The position numbers were made by a program, and so were the translations under genes. This document shows, one piece after another, positions 1 to 8,653 of a stretch of 64,000 nucleotides of DNA. Below the pieces are notes generated by a model that ran no database searches, had not been told where the DNA came from, and saw only the letters and a program-made list of their open reading frames with translations. Location: the NCBI RefSeq assembly GCF_001315015.1, contig NZ_CP012916.1, positions 212,001 to 276,000 on the forward strand. The letters are read 5' to 3'. The stretch comes from Azospirillum brasilense. GTDB taxonomy: Bacteria > Pseudomonadota > Alphaproteobacteria > Azospirillales > Azospirillaceae. Every line of letters begins with the position of its first letter. Position 1 is the first letter of the stretch.

Positions 1-1
1 G

Positions 2-343
2 GGGCTGACCCCCGGCGAGATCGACGTGGCGCAGATCTACGACGCCTTCACCATCACGCCGATGCTGGCGCTGGAGGATCTGGGCTTCTGCGGGCGCGGG
101 GAGAGCGGCGCTTTCGTCGCGGACGGCAACCTGACGCTGGGCGGCAGCCTGCCGACCAACACCGACGGCGGTGGGCTGTCGTCCAACCATCCGGGCAAGC
201 GCGGCATCTTCACCCTGATCGAGAGCGTCCGCCAGTTGCGCGGCGAGGGGCCGGGCGTTCAGGTGCCCGACGCCCGCATCGCCCTGGCCCATGGGCTGGG
301 CGGCACCTTCTGCTCCGCCGCCACCGCCATCCTTGCCCGGTAA
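2..343 (+). CDS. Thiolase (acetyl-CoA acetyltransferase family), 3' end only
   Basis: The gene is cut by the left edge of the window; only about 113 C-terminal residues are seen, ending with TAA at 341-343. The peptide has the layout of the non-canonical SCP2-type thiolase C-terminus: IYDAFTITPMLALEDLGFC, then a glycine-rich NTDGGG segment, and a final AHGLGG-TFCSA segment that in this family holds the last active-site elements. Such thiolases usually sit beside a DUF35/OB-fold partner, and one follows 9 bases downstream. It probably cleaves or condenses a beta-ketoacyl-CoA in the pathway encoded by the next three genes. Substrate cannot be told from this fragment. Confidence 0.85.
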   Translation, partial: GLTPGEIDVAQIYDAFTITPMLALEDLGFCGRGESGAFVADGNLTLGGSLPTNTDGGGLSSNHPGKRGIFTLIESVRQLRGEGPGVQVPDARIALAHGLGGTFCSAATAILAR

Positions 344-352
344 GGTGTCCCG

Positions 353-754
353 ATGACTGTCATGACCATCCCGCCGGTCCAGGACGAGACCTCCGCCCCC
401 TTCTGGGAGGCGGCGCGCGAGGGGCGCTTCCTGATCCAGCGCTGCCCGGAGACCGGGCGGTTCCAGTGGTACCCGCGCGCCCATTCCATCCATGCCCCGC
501 ACGCCCGACCGGAGTGGGTCGAGGCGAGCGGGCGCGGCGAGCTGCTGACCTATTCGGTCGTCCACCGCGGCAACCAGCGCGGCGATCCCTACGTCTGCGC
601 CCTGATCCGGCTGGAGGAGGGCGTCACCGTCTTCTCCCGCGTCGAGGGGGTGGCGGAGGCCGATCTGCGGGCCGGACTGCCGCTTGCCGTGGCCTTCCAC
701 CAGCTCGACGAGACCACCAGCCTTCCCGTGTTCCGCCCGCGGACTCCCGACTGA
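353..754 (+). CDS. DUF35-family OB-fold protein, thiolase partner
   Basis: A 133-residue protein of the Zn-ribbon/OB-fold (DUF35) family that partners SCP2-type thiolases and helps channel acyl-CoA. The N-terminal helix (PFWEAAREGRFLIQRC) and the OB-fold half (GRGELLTYSVVHR, then a strand ending near PVFRPR) are typical. The zinc ribbon is degenerate: Cys31 is the only cysteine in the usual CxxC...CxxC zone, and the second knuckle reads AHSIH. It lies directly after the thiolase and 12 bases before the MaoC gene, so it is one operon. Family placement is good; loss of zinc binding is inferred from the missing cysteines. Confidence 0.8.
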   Translation: MTVMTIPPVQDETSAPFWEAAREGRFLIQRCPETGRFQWYPRAHSIHAPHARPEWVEASGRGELLTYSVVHRGNQRGDPYVCALIRLEEGVTVFSRVEGVAEADLRAGLPLAVAFHQLDETTSLPVFRPRTPD

Positions 755-766
755 GGGTGCCTTAGA

Positions 767-1216
767 ATGACCGCCATCCATCTCGACGACATCAAGCCGG
801 GCGACCAAACGCGCTCCTCGCGCGTCACCGTCACCGAGGCGCACATCGTCTGGTTCGCCGGGCTGACCGGCGACTTCAACCCGCTGCACATGGACGCCGA
901 GGCCGCCAAGGCCAACGGCTTCGGGCGGACCATCGCCCACGGCATGCTGACCCACTCGCTCAGCACCGGGCTGCGCTCCGCCATCGACGACTGGGCGATC
1001 CTCGCCTTCCTGGAGACGCGCCGCCGCTTCGTCGGCCCGGTCTTCGCCGGCGACACCGTGCATTACGAGGCCGAGGTTGCGGAGGTCCGCCCCAGCGCCT
1101 CCAAGCCCGACCGCGGCATCGTCCGCGTCGCCATCACCGTGAAGAACCAGCGCGGCGAGACCGTGCAGGAGGGCGAGGACGTGCTCTCCATCGCCCGCAA
1201 GGAGGCGCAGGCATGA
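767..1216 (+). CDS. MaoC-like (R)-specific enoyl-CoA hydratase
   Basis: 149 residues with a single hot-dog fold of the MaoC dehydratase family, which hydrates 2-enoyl-CoA. The hydratase signature is intact: Asp36 and His41 in GDFNPLH, followed by AHGMLT of the central hot-dog helix. It overlaps the next gene by four bases (ATGA at 1213), so translation is coupled to the SDR dehydrogenase. Together with the thiolase, SDR and the crotonase at 6165 it could form a short beta-oxidation-like sequence. Substrate is unknown. Confidence 0.88.
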   Translation: MTAIHLDDIKPGDQTRSSRVTVTEAHIVWFAGLTGDFNPLHMDAEAAKANGFGRTIAHGMLTHSLSTGLRSAIDDWAILAFLETRRRFVGPVFAGDTVHYEAEVAEVRPSASKPDRGIVRVAITVKNQRGETVQEGEDVLSIARKEAQA

Positions 1217-1983
1217 GCGCCGCTGCCACCCATCCCCGCCGCCTCGCCGGTCGTGTCGCATTCGTCACCGGCGGCGGCGGCGGCATCGGGCGCGCCGTCT
1301 GCGAGCGGCTGGCCGCGGAAGGGGCGGCGGTCGTCGTCGCCGACATCGGTGCCGAGGCCGCCGAGAGCGTCGCCGCCGCGCTGCGCGCCGACGGGGCTCA
1401 GGCCCACGCCACTGCGCTGAACGTCGCCGACCGGGAAAGCTGGGGCGCCGCCGTGACCGGCCTGCCCGAGGCCTTCGGGGGCGTGGACATCATGGTCAAC
1501 GTCGCCGGCATCGTCCGCGACCGCTCGTTGCCCAAGATGACCGACGCGGAATGGAGCGCCGTCATCGACGTGAACCTGCGCGGCACGTGGCTGGGCTGCC
1601 AGACGGCCTTCCGGCTGGTCGGCGACCGCGGCTGGGGGCGCATCGTCAACATCGCCTCCACGGCGATCCTGGGAACCTTCGGGCAGGCCAACTACTCCGC
1701 CTCCAAGGCCGGGGTGGTCGGGCTGACCCGCACCGCCGCCCTGGAAGGGGCGCGCCGCGGCATCCTGGTCAACGCCGTCGCTCCCGGCGTCGTGGAGACC
1801 GCCATCGTCGAGGGCGTGCCCGACGCGGTGCGCTCGCAGTGGCTGGAGAAAACGCCCATCGGGCGCCTCGGCAAGCCGGCGGAGATCGCCGCCGTCGTCG
1901 CCTTCCTGGCGTCCGACGACGCGGCCTACGTCACCGGCCAGACCATCGTCGCCGACGGTGGGGCGACCACCGGCGATTACTGA
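1213..1983 (+). CDS. Short-chain dehydrogenase/reductase (FabG-like)
   Basis: 256 residues of classical SDR type. The nucleotide-binding glycine motif TGGGGGIG lies at residues 19-26, the NVAG motif near 96, and the catalytic Ser149, Tyr161 and Lys165 (NIAS...YSASK) are all present. The C-terminus ends in the usual VTGQTIVADGG segment. An acidic Asp at the end of the second strand (VVADIG) favours NAD(H) over NADP(H). In this operon the likely role is oxidation of a 3-hydroxyacyl-CoA made by the MaoC hydratase. The start is fixed by the ATGA overlap with the preceding gene. Confidence 0.88.
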   Translation: MSAAATHPRRLAGRVAFVTGGGGGIGRAVCERLAAEGAAVVVADIGAEAAESVAAALRADGAQAHATALNVADRESWGAAVTGLPEAFGGVDIMVNVAGIVRDRSLPKMTDAEWSAVIDVNLRGTWLGCQTAFRLVGDRGWGRIVNIASTAILGTFGQANYSASKAGVVGLTRTAALEGARRGILVNAVAPGVVETAIVEGVPDAVRSQWLEKTPIGRLGKPAEIAAVVAFLASDDAAYVTGQTIVADGGATTGDY

Positions 1984-2051
1984 TTTCCGACAAGCAACGA
2001 AGAACGACGCCGAAACGGCGGAACCGCAACAACAAGACAGGGATTGGCAAC

Positions 2052-3107
2052 ATGATGGAATTCTCGCGCCGCCGCCTTCTCCAGACCGGCGGACTCGTCG
2101 GCACCGCCCTGGTGACCGGCGGGCTGGCCGGCACCGCCTTCTCGCGCATCGCGTCGGCGGCGGATGACCCGCTCTACGCCGCCGCGAAGAAGGAAGGTGC
2201 CCTGACGCTCTACTGGGGCTCCTACGAGCAGCAGACGATGGAGGCGATCCGCGACGCCTTCAAGGCGAAGTATCCGGGCATCGAGGTCAACCTGCTCCGC
2301 CAGGCCTCGCAGACCGTCTACACCCGCCTGCGCATGGAGCTGCAGAGCGGCGTCCACGAGTGCGACTCGCTGGGCACCACCAACATGCTGCACTACACGG
2401 AGCTGAAGAAGATCGGCGCGCTGGCGCCCTTCGAGCCGGTGGACGGGGTGCACATTCCGGACGCCTTCCGCACCCTCGACCCGGACAAGATGTTCCATGT
2501 CGGCGCCATCAGCCTGACCAGCATCAACTACGCGCCGGGCAAGGTGCAGTCCCCGCCGCAGAGCTGGCAGGCGCTGCTGGAGGACCAGTGGCAGGGCAAG
2601 ATCACCACCGGCAGCCCGGCCTTCTCCGGCGACGTGGCGAACTGGGTGGTCGCCATCCGCCGCAAGTACGGCGACGACTTCCTGCGCGCCTTCGGCAAGC
2701 AGAAGCCGAAGGTCGGCCAGTCCAACGTCGACACCGTGACCGACATCCTGGCCGGTGAGCGCGTCGTCGGCTCCGGCGCGCCCTTCAGCTACACGCTGAC
2801 CCAGAAGGCCGCCGGCAACCCCATCGATGTGGTGGCGCCGTCCGACGACGCCATTCTGAACCTGGGCGTCACCGGCATCCTGGCGAAGGCCCCGCACCCG
2901 AACGCCGCCCGGCTGTTCACCAACTTCCTCTACTCCACGGAGGTGTCGATGATCCTCCAGAAGAACTACTGGCCGACGCTGCGCAAGGACGTGCCCTGGG
3001 CGGAGGGGCGGTCGCTGGACCAGTTGAAGTGGTACCGCAACACCGGCGACGACCTCGGCCCGGAGGTCGCGGAAGGCATCGCCAAGTGGAAGGAACTGGT
3101 GCGCTGA
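2052..3107 (+). CDS. ABC transporter periplasmic substrate-binding protein (family 1, FbpA-like), Tat-exported
   Basis: 351 residues. Upstream codons in this frame belong to the SDR shadow; the real start is the ATG at 2052 after a purine-rich site. The N-terminus carries a twin-arginine signal (SRRRLLQTGG, hydrophobic stretch, cleavage near IASAAD at about residue 38). The mature part is an extracellular solute-binding protein of the FbpA/2-aminoethylphosphonate type, starting LTLYWGSYEQQTMEAIRDAF. The permease and ATPase follow, making a complete importer. Homologues are often labelled iron binders, but its place among acyl-CoA genes favours an organic acid ligand. That ligand assignment is inference. 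Confidence 0.85.
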   Translation: MMEFSRRRLLQTGGLVGTALVTGGLAGTAFSRIASAADDPLYAAAKKEGALTLYWGSYEQQTMEAIRDAFKAKYPGIEVNLLRQASQTVYTRLRMELQSGVHECDSLGTTNMLHYTELKKIGALAPFEPVDGVHIPDAFRTLDPDKMFHVGAISLTSINYAPGKVQSPPQSWQALLEDQWQGKITTGSPAFSGDVANWVVAIRRKYGDDFLRAFGKQKPKVGQSNVDTVTDILAGERVVGSGAPFSYTLTQKAAGNPIDVVAPSDDAILNLGVTGILAKAPHPNAARLFTNFLYSTEVSMILQKNYWPTLRKDVPWAEGRSLDQLKWYRNTGDDLGPEVAEGIAKWKELVR

Positions 3108-3116
3108 TCGCTGATT

Positions 3117-3236
3117 CCCTCTCCCCTCTGGGGAGAGGGGTAGGGTGAGGGGGTTGCGCGTGTCGGACCGTTCGGCAAAAGCGCAACCCCCTCACCCGGC
3201 GCCTTTGGCGCCACCCCTCTCCCCGGAGGGGCGGGG
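3117..3236. repeat. Large compound inverted repeat (REP-like) between binding protein and permease genes
   Basis: The 157-base gap holds several nested inverted repeats. A perfect 10-bp hairpin lies at 3117-3139 (CCCTCTCCCC, 3-base loop, GGGGAGAGGG). A 17-bp arm at 3144-3160 (GGGTGAGGGGGTTGCGC) is perfectly complementary to 3181-3197, and GGCGCC-rich and CCCCTC/GGAGGGG arms follow to 3236. The same 10-bp hairpin stem recurs at 54021-54043, so this is a dispersed element. It may lower expression of the permease relative to the binding protein, a common arrangement in importer operons. Confidence 0.75.
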
Positions 3237-3264
3237 GACAGTACGGACAATGGAGGCGGACCCT

Positions 3265-5058
3265 ATGGGGGTCATTTCAACGGACAGCCCAGACAGCGCA
3301 GCCGCGGCGACCGCGCGCCCGGCGATGGCCCGCGTGCCGCTCGCCAGGACCCTGGTCTTCGGCGCCGTCGCCCTTCTTCTCTTCCTGCTGGTGGTTCTGC
3401 CCTTCGGCTGGGTTCTCAACAACAGTTTCCACGACGACATCACCGGCACCTGGACGCTCGGCAACTACGCGCGGATCTTCCAGTCGGTGGACCTGCTGGA
3501 GCCGCTGTTCAATTCGCTGCTCCTCGCCGTGGCGACCGCGGTGATCGCCGTCGGCATCGGCGTGCCGCTGGCCTGGCTGGTGTCGCGGACCGACCTGCCG
3601 TTCCGCCGCACCATCCGCGTGCTGACGCTGACCGCCTTCGTCACCCCGTCCTTCATCGGCGCGACCGGCTGGATTCTGCTGGCGGCGCCCAACTCGGGCT
3701 GGCTGAACGCGCTGTGGCGCTCGCTCGCCGGGGCGGAGGCGGGGCCGCTGCTGAACATCTACTCGATGACCGGGGCGATCTTCATCTGCGGCATCTACAC
3801 CGTCCCCTACAGCTTCACCATGGTGTCGAGCGCGCTCGACGAGATGGCCGTGGAGCTTGAGGACGCCGCCGCCACGCTGGGCTCGGGCACGCTGCGCACC
3901 ATGCTCAGCATCACCATCCCGCTGGTCACCCCGGCGGTGATCGCCAGCTTCATCCTGTCCTTCATCCAGGGGCTGACGCTGTTCGGCGTCCCGGCCTTCC
4001 TGCTGACGCCGACCGGCATCCCGGTGGTGACGACCAAGCTGGCCGAGTTCTACCAGCTCTTCCCGCCGGAAATCTACATGGCGGCCGCCTACTGCATGCC
4101 GCTGCTGCTGGTCACCGCCATGCTGTTCTGGATGCGCCGCCGCATCCTGGGCCGCAAGCAGTTCGTCACCATCTCCGGCAAGAGCCGGGCGGGGCGGCGG
4201 ATCGCGCTGGGCGCCGCCCGCTGGCCGGCCTTCGGCGCGGCTCTGCTGCTGCCGCTGGTTTCGGTGTTCCTGCCCTACGCGGCGCTGCTGCTGGTGTCGC
4301 TGACCCGCGCCTGGGGCCAGGGCCTGTCGTGGGAGAACCTGTCGCTGCACTGGTACTGGTGGGCGCTGTTCGGCAACTCGGAGACGCACACCGCCATCGT
4401 CAACTCGCTGCTGTTCTCGACGCTCGCCGCGACGATGTGCGTGATGCTCGGCACCGTGGTCGCCTACATCGTGGAGCGGCGGATGGTCGTCGGCGCCAGC
4501 CTGCTCGGCGCGGTGGCGACCGTCCCCATCATCATCCCCGGCATCGTCATGTCGGTCGGCTTCTTCGCCGCCTACACGCGGGCGCCTCTGAACCTCTACG
4601 GGACGCCGCTGCTGCTGGTGGCGGCCTTCGCGGCGACCTTCCTGCCCATCGCCTACGCCCATGGCGGGTCGATCCTCAAGGGCATCGGGCCGGAGCTGGA
4701 GCGCGCCGCCCGCAGCCTGGGCGCCGGGGAGGGGCGGACCTTCCTGTCCATCACCATCCCGCTGATGGGCGGCGGATTGCTGTCGGGCTGGTTCCTGGTC
4801 TTCATCCCGATCATCCGGGAGCTGTCGGTGGCGGTCTTCCTCATCACGCCCAAGACCAACGTGATGACCACCCTGATCTACAACGCCAAGGACGGCGGCA
4901 ACTACGAGGCCGTCTGCGCCATGAGCGTCCTTCTCCTCCTCATCACGCTGGCGCTGGTGGCCGCCGCCGGTCCCCTGACGCGCCTGACCACCGTGCGCCG
5001 CACCTCTCGCAAATCCGGTCGCAAAACCGCCCCGGCGGAAGGAGTTCTCCCCACATGA
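3265..5058 (+). CDS. ABC transporter permease, fused two-domain FbpB type
   Basis: 597 residues with about twelve membrane segments. Two permease domains are joined in one chain, as in FbpB/ThiP. Two EAA loops, the contact sites for the ATPase, are visible: ELEDAAATLGSG about one third in, and ELERAARSLGAGEG in the second half. An ATG at 3250 and upstream codons are in frame, but GGAGG at 3252-3256 sits eight bases before the ATG at 3265, so that start is preferred. The gene overlaps the ATPase by four bases (ATGA). It moves the ligand of the upstream binding protein across the inner membrane. Confidence 0.88.
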   Translation: MGVISTDSPDSAAAATARPAMARVPLARTLVFGAVALLLFLLVVLPFGWVLNNSFHDDITGTWTLGNYARIFQSVDLLEPLFNSLLLAVATAVIAVGIGVPLAWLVSRTDLPFRRTIRVLTLTAFVTPSFIGATGWILLAAPNSGWLNALWRSLAGAEAGPLLNIYSMTGAIFICGIYTVPYSFTMVSSALDEMAVELEDAAATLGSGTLRTMLSITIPLVTPAVIASFILSFIQGLTLFGVPAFLLTPTGIPVVTTKLAEFYQLFPPEIYMAAAYCMPLLLVTAMLFWMRRRILGRKQFVTISGKSRAGRRIALGAARWPAFGAALLLPLVSVFLPYAALLLVSLTRAWGQGLSWENLSLHWYWWALFGNSETHTAIVNSLLFSTLAATMCVMLGTVVAYIVERRMVVGASLLGAVATVPIIIPGIVMSVGFFAAYTRAPLNLYGTPLLLVAAFAATFLPIAYAHGGSILKGIGPELERAARSLGAGEGRTFLSITIPLMGGGLLSGWFLVFIPIIRELSVAVFLITPKTNVMTTLIYNAKDGGNYEAVCAMSVLLLLITLALVAAAGPLTRLTTVRRTSRKSGRKTAPAEGVLPT

Positions 5059-6134
5059 GCGGGATCCGCATCAAGAACCTCCGCAAGTCCTTCGGCACCT
5101 ACACCGCTCTGCACGGCATCGACCTGCAGGTTCCCAACGGCACGCTGCTGGCCTTGCTCGGCCCGTCGGGCTGCGGCAAGTCCACGACGCTCCAGCTCCT
5201 CGCCGGGTTCGAGGCGCCGACGGAGGGCGAGATCTGGGCCGACGACGTGCTGCTGTCCTCGGCGCGCGGGGTGCTGCCGCCGGAGAAGCGCGGCATCTCC
5301 CTGGTCTTCCAGAACTACGCGGTGTGGCCGCACAAGACGGTGGAGGAGAATGTGGCCTTCGGCCTCGCCATCCGCCGCCTGCCCAAGGCGGAGATCGCCG
5401 AGCGGCTGGACCGCACGCTGCGCACCGTCCGGCTGGAGGCATTGCGCGACCGCTACCCGTCGGAGCTGTCGGGCGGCCAGCAGCAGCGCGTCGCGCTGGC
5501 CCGCGCTCTGGCGGTGGAGCCGCGCATCCTCCTGCTCGACGAGCCGCTGTCCAACCTCGACGCCCATCTGCGCGAGGAGATGCGGTTCGAGATCCGGCAG
5601 GTCCATGACCTGCTGGGCCTGACCACCGTCTATGTCACCCACGACCAGTCGGAGGCGCTGGTCACCGCCGACCGCATCGCCGTCATGAAGTCGGGCCACC
5701 TCCAGCAGCTCGGCTCGCCGGAAGACATCTTCGAGCGGCCGTCCAACGCCTTCGTCGCCACCTTCATCGGCGCCAACAACGAGCTGGCCGGGACCAGCGA
5801 GGGCAATGGCGCCATCCGCGTCGGCAGCCATGTGCTGACCGCCCCCGACCGCAGCGGCGCGGCGCATGGCGGAACGGTGTCGCTGTGCGTGCGGCCCTCC
5901 CAGGTCCGGCTGTTCGCCGCGGACCAGGCGCCGGACGCCACGGGCTGCAACGTGCTGTCCGGCACGGTCCAGCGCTCCGCCTATCTGGGCGAGTACCGCG
6001 ACGTGCTGGTGGATTTGGGGGGCGGGCGGACGCTGCGCGCCTTCATTCCGCCCGCGCAGAGCTTCGCTCCGGGCAGCGTGGTGACGGCGCTGCTTCCCAT
6101 CGGGTCCTGCCAGATCCTCGGACCGGCGGCCTGA
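5055..6134 (+). CDS. ABC transporter ATP-binding protein (FbpC/PotA-like)
   Basis: 359 residues. Walker A GPSGCGKST, Q-loop FQNYAVWP, signature LSGGQQQR, Walker B ILLLDEPLSNLD and the switch histidine in YVTHDQSEA are all present in order. A C-terminal TOBE-type regulatory domain follows from about residue 245. The start is set by the ATGA overlap with the permease. It energises the importer formed with the two genes before it. Nothing in the sequence identifies the substrate. Confidence 0.92.
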   Translation: MSGIRIKNLRKSFGTYTALHGIDLQVPNGTLLALLGPSGCGKSTTLQLLAGFEAPTEGEIWADDVLLSSARGVLPPEKRGISLVFQNYAVWPHKTVEENVAFGLAIRRLPKAEIAERLDRTLRTVRLEALRDRYPSELSGGQQQRVALARALAVEPRILLLDEPLSNLDAHLREEMRFEIRQVHDLLGLTTVYVTHDQSEALVTADRIAVMKSGHLQQLGSPEDIFERPSNAFVATFIGANNELAGTSEGNGAIRVGSHVLTAPDRSGAAHGGTVSLCVRPSQVRLFAADQAPDATGCNVLSGTVQRSAYLGEYRDVLVDLGGGRTLRAFIPPAQSFAPGSVVTALLPIGSCQILGPAA

Positions 6135-6164
6135 TCGCGGCCTAAAACTGAGAAAGTCCGAACG

Positions 6165-6980
6165 ATGACCATCGCCACGACCGGCGAGGCCGACGCCTTG
6201 CCCGAAATCCTGACCGAGCGGCGCGGCGCCGTCCAGTGGGTGATCTTCAACCGGCCCAAGGCGCGCAACGCCATCACCCCCTGGATGGAGGACCGGCTGA
6301 TCGAAATCTGCCGGGAGGTCGATGCCGACCCGGCGGTGAAGGCCCTGGTGCTGACCGGCGCCGTCGGCGACAAGCCCGCCTTCATGGCCGGTGCCGACCT
6401 GTCCTGTCTGCAGAGCGTCAAGACGCCGGAAGACTACACGATCCTGGAGGACCGCGCGGAAACCGCGGCGATGGCGCTGGAGGCGGTGCGCGTACCCACC
6501 ATCGCCGCCCTGGCCGGTGCCTGCGTGGGGGAGGGAGCGCTGCTCGCCGCCTGCTGCGACGTGCGCATCGCCACGCCGTCGGTGCGCTTCGGCTTTCCCA
6601 TCGCCCGCACCGTCGGCAACTGCCTGAGCATCAAGAACCTCGCCCGGCTGGCCGCCATTCTCGGCACCGCGCGGACCAAGGAGATGATCTTCAGCGCCCG
6701 CCTGCTGAGCGCCGACGAGCTGTCCGGCGCCGGCGCCCTGCGCGGCGTCGTTGCGGACGACGACCTCGCCGAGCGCACCCAGGAGCTGGCCGAGGAACTG
6801 GCGGGCCTTGCCCCGCTGACCCTGTGGACGACTCGCGAGGCCCTGCGCCGCTGGCGCGACCATGGGCTGCCGGCGGACGGCGATGCCGACCTGCTGCGCC
6901 TCTGCTACCTCTCCGCCGACTATCAGGAGGGCATCACGGCCTTCCTGGAGAAGCGCCGCCCGGTCTGGGTGGGGCGGTAG
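6165..6980 (+). CDS. Enoyl-CoA hydratase/isomerase family (crotonase) protein
   Basis: 271 residues of the crotonase fold. The CoA-binding start (AVQWVIFNRPKARNAI), the first oxyanion segment (AFMAGADLS) and the second (GACVGEGALLA) are present. The usual PE motif carrying the second catalytic glutamate of hydratases is replaced here by FPIA (FGFPIARTVG), so the reaction may be isomerisation or another crotonase-type chemistry. It follows the ATPase by 30 bases and probably ends the operon that starts with the thiolase. Confidence 0.85.
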   Translation: MTIATTGEADALPEILTERRGAVQWVIFNRPKARNAITPWMEDRLIEICREVDADPAVKALVLTGAVGDKPAFMAGADLSCLQSVKTPEDYTILEDRAETAAMALEAVRVPTIAALAGACVGEGALLAACCDVRIATPSVRFGFPIARTVGNCLSIKNLARLAAILGTARTKEMIFSARLLSADELSGAGALRGVVADDDLAERTQELAEELAGLAPLTLWTTREALRRWRDHGLPADGDADLLRLCYLSADYQEGITAFLEKRRPVWVGR

Positions 6981-7071
6981 GGACGGCCTTGCCGCCATCC
7001 ACACCCTTCACTATCCTGGCGCCGCATCACGCGCCCATGCGGGCGTTCAGCCGCCATGGGACCCGCCTGTC

Positions 7072-8652
7072 ATGCCGACCACGCCCGACGACCTTCCGAG
7101 CGGCGCCCCCGACGTTGCGGCGCTGGAGCGGCGGTTGCGGGCCGCCCCCGACGATCTCGCGGCGACGCAGGAACTGGCCGGGCTGCTGTTCCAGGCCGGC
7201 CGCGCGGCCGACGCCGAACCTCACGCCCGCAACGCCGTCCGGCTGGCGCCGGAGGACGCGCGCTCCCACAGGCTGATGGCGCTGGTGCTGGCTGATACCC
7301 AACGGCCCCAGGCGGCCGAGTTCCATTACCGCCGGGCGTTGGCCCTGGCGCCGCCGGACGCCGCGACGGTCGCGAACCTCGCCTGGAGCCTGACCCGGCA
7401 GGGCCGGCTGGAGGAGGCGCGGCGGACCTACCGCCGGGCCGCGGCGCTGCACCCGTCCATCGCGCTGACCTGGCACGGCTGGGCGCAGACCGAGGACGCC
7501 GCCCGCGATCTTTCCGCCGCGCAACGGCTGGTGGAGCGCGCCCGGCGCCTTGACCCCGGCCACCGTGGCGCCGACACCTTCACGGCGGCCCTGCTGGCCC
7601 GGCAAGGGGACGGAGAGCAGGCGCTCGCCGTCCTGGACGCCTCGGCCGTCCGTCATGGCGCTGCCGACCCCGACGCGCTGCTGGAGACGGGGCGCATCCT
7701 CGATCGGCTGGGCCGCCACGACGAGGCCTTCGCCGCCTTCGCCGCCGGCAAGGCGCTGCTGCGGCAGGCCGGGCATCGCTATGGCGAGGAGGAGGCGGTG
7801 GACCTCATCGCGCGCCTCGCCACTTTCTTCGTGGCACCGCGCCTGCGCCTGATGCCGCGGCCCGCCACGCCGGCCGCCGGGCCGCAGCCGGTCTTCATCG
7901 CGGGCGCCCCGCGCTCCGGCACCACGCTGGTCGAGCAGATCCTGTCCTGCCATCCCGCCATCGCCGCGGGGGACGAGCTGCCCTCGCTCGGCACGGTGGT
8001 CCGGGCGCTGCCTCAGACGCTGGGCAGCCCGCTCGGCTATCCCGAAGCGCTGTCGGAGCTGTGGATGGGCGACCAGCGCGACGGGCTGGAGCGGCTGCGC
8101 AACGCCTACCTCCGCCACGCCCGCAAGCTGGTTCCGGCCAAGCCCGGCCATACGCTGTTCACCGACAAAATGCCCTTCAACGAGACGCATCTCGGTCTGA
8201 TCGCGCTGATGTTCCCCTCGGCACCGGTGGTGCATGTGCTGCGCCATCCGCTGGACGTGGTGCTGTCGATGATGGGCACCAACCTGACCCACGGCTTCCA
8301 TTGCGCCAACGATGTCGTGACGGCGGCGCGTCACGTCCTGCGGGTGTTCGATCTGGTGGAGCATTACCGGCGGGAGATGCCGCTGCGCTACCTGCCGCTG
8401 CGCTACGAGGATCTGGTGCGGGAGCCGGAACCGGCGGTGCGGCGCCTGCTGGGCTTCTTCGGGCTGGGCTTCGACCGGCGGTGCCTGCGTTTCGAGGAGA
8501 ACCGGCGCCCCGCCCGCACGCCCAGCCACGCCCAGGTCGCGGAAAAGCTGTACAGCCGCTCCATCGACCGTCACCGCGCCTACAGGACCCATCTGAAGCC
8601 GGCGATCCCGATCCTGGAGCCGGTCATTCTCGGGCTGGGCTACAGCCTGTAG
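7072..8652 (+). CDS. TPR-repeat protein with C-terminal sulfotransferase domain
   Basis: 526 residues from the ATG at 7072; the in-frame extension upstream lies in non-coding sequence. Residues about 15-255 form tetratricopeptide repeats (for example AEPHARNAVRLAPEDARSH). From about residue 274 a sulfotransferase domain follows: the PAPS 5'-phosphosulfate loop is AGAPRSGTTLVEQIL, and the later RHPLDVVLSMMG and RYEDLVREPE segments match the 3'-phosphate and C-terminal motifs of the tyrosylprotein-sulfotransferase-like family. It probably sulfates a surface glycan or protein. The next gene starts two bases after its stop codon and also has TPRs, so the pair likely acts together. Confidence 0.85.
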   Translation: MPTTPDDLPSGAPDVAALERRLRAAPDDLAATQELAGLLFQAGRAADAEPHARNAVRLAPEDARSHRLMALVLADTQRPQAAEFHYRRALALAPPDAATVANLAWSLTRQGRLEEARRTYRRAAALHPSIALTWHGWAQTEDAARDLSAAQRLVERARRLDPGHRGADTFTAALLARQGDGEQALAVLDASAVRHGAADPDALLETGRILDRLGRHDEAFAAFAAGKALLRQAGHRYGEEEAVDLIARLATFFVAPRLRLMPRPATPAAGPQPVFIAGAPRSGTTLVEQILSCHPAIAAGDELPSLGTVVRALPQTLGSPLGYPEALSELWMGDQRDGLERLRNAYLRHARKLVPAKPGHTLFTDKMPFNETHLGLIALMFPSAPVVHVLRHPLDVVLSMMGTNLTHGFHCANDVVTAARHVLRVFDLVEHYRREMPLRYLPLRYEDLVREPEPAVRRLLGFFGLGFDRRCLRFEENRRPARTPSHAQVAEKLYSRSIDRHRAYRTHLKPAIPILEPVILGLGYSL

Positions 8653-8653
8653 C

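Noticed and set aside
2052..6134. Ferric iron uptake system (fbpABC)
   Set aside because: Architecture fits the family, but no iron-ligand tyrosine pair could be placed and the neighbours are acyl-CoA genes, so no fbp symbols are given.
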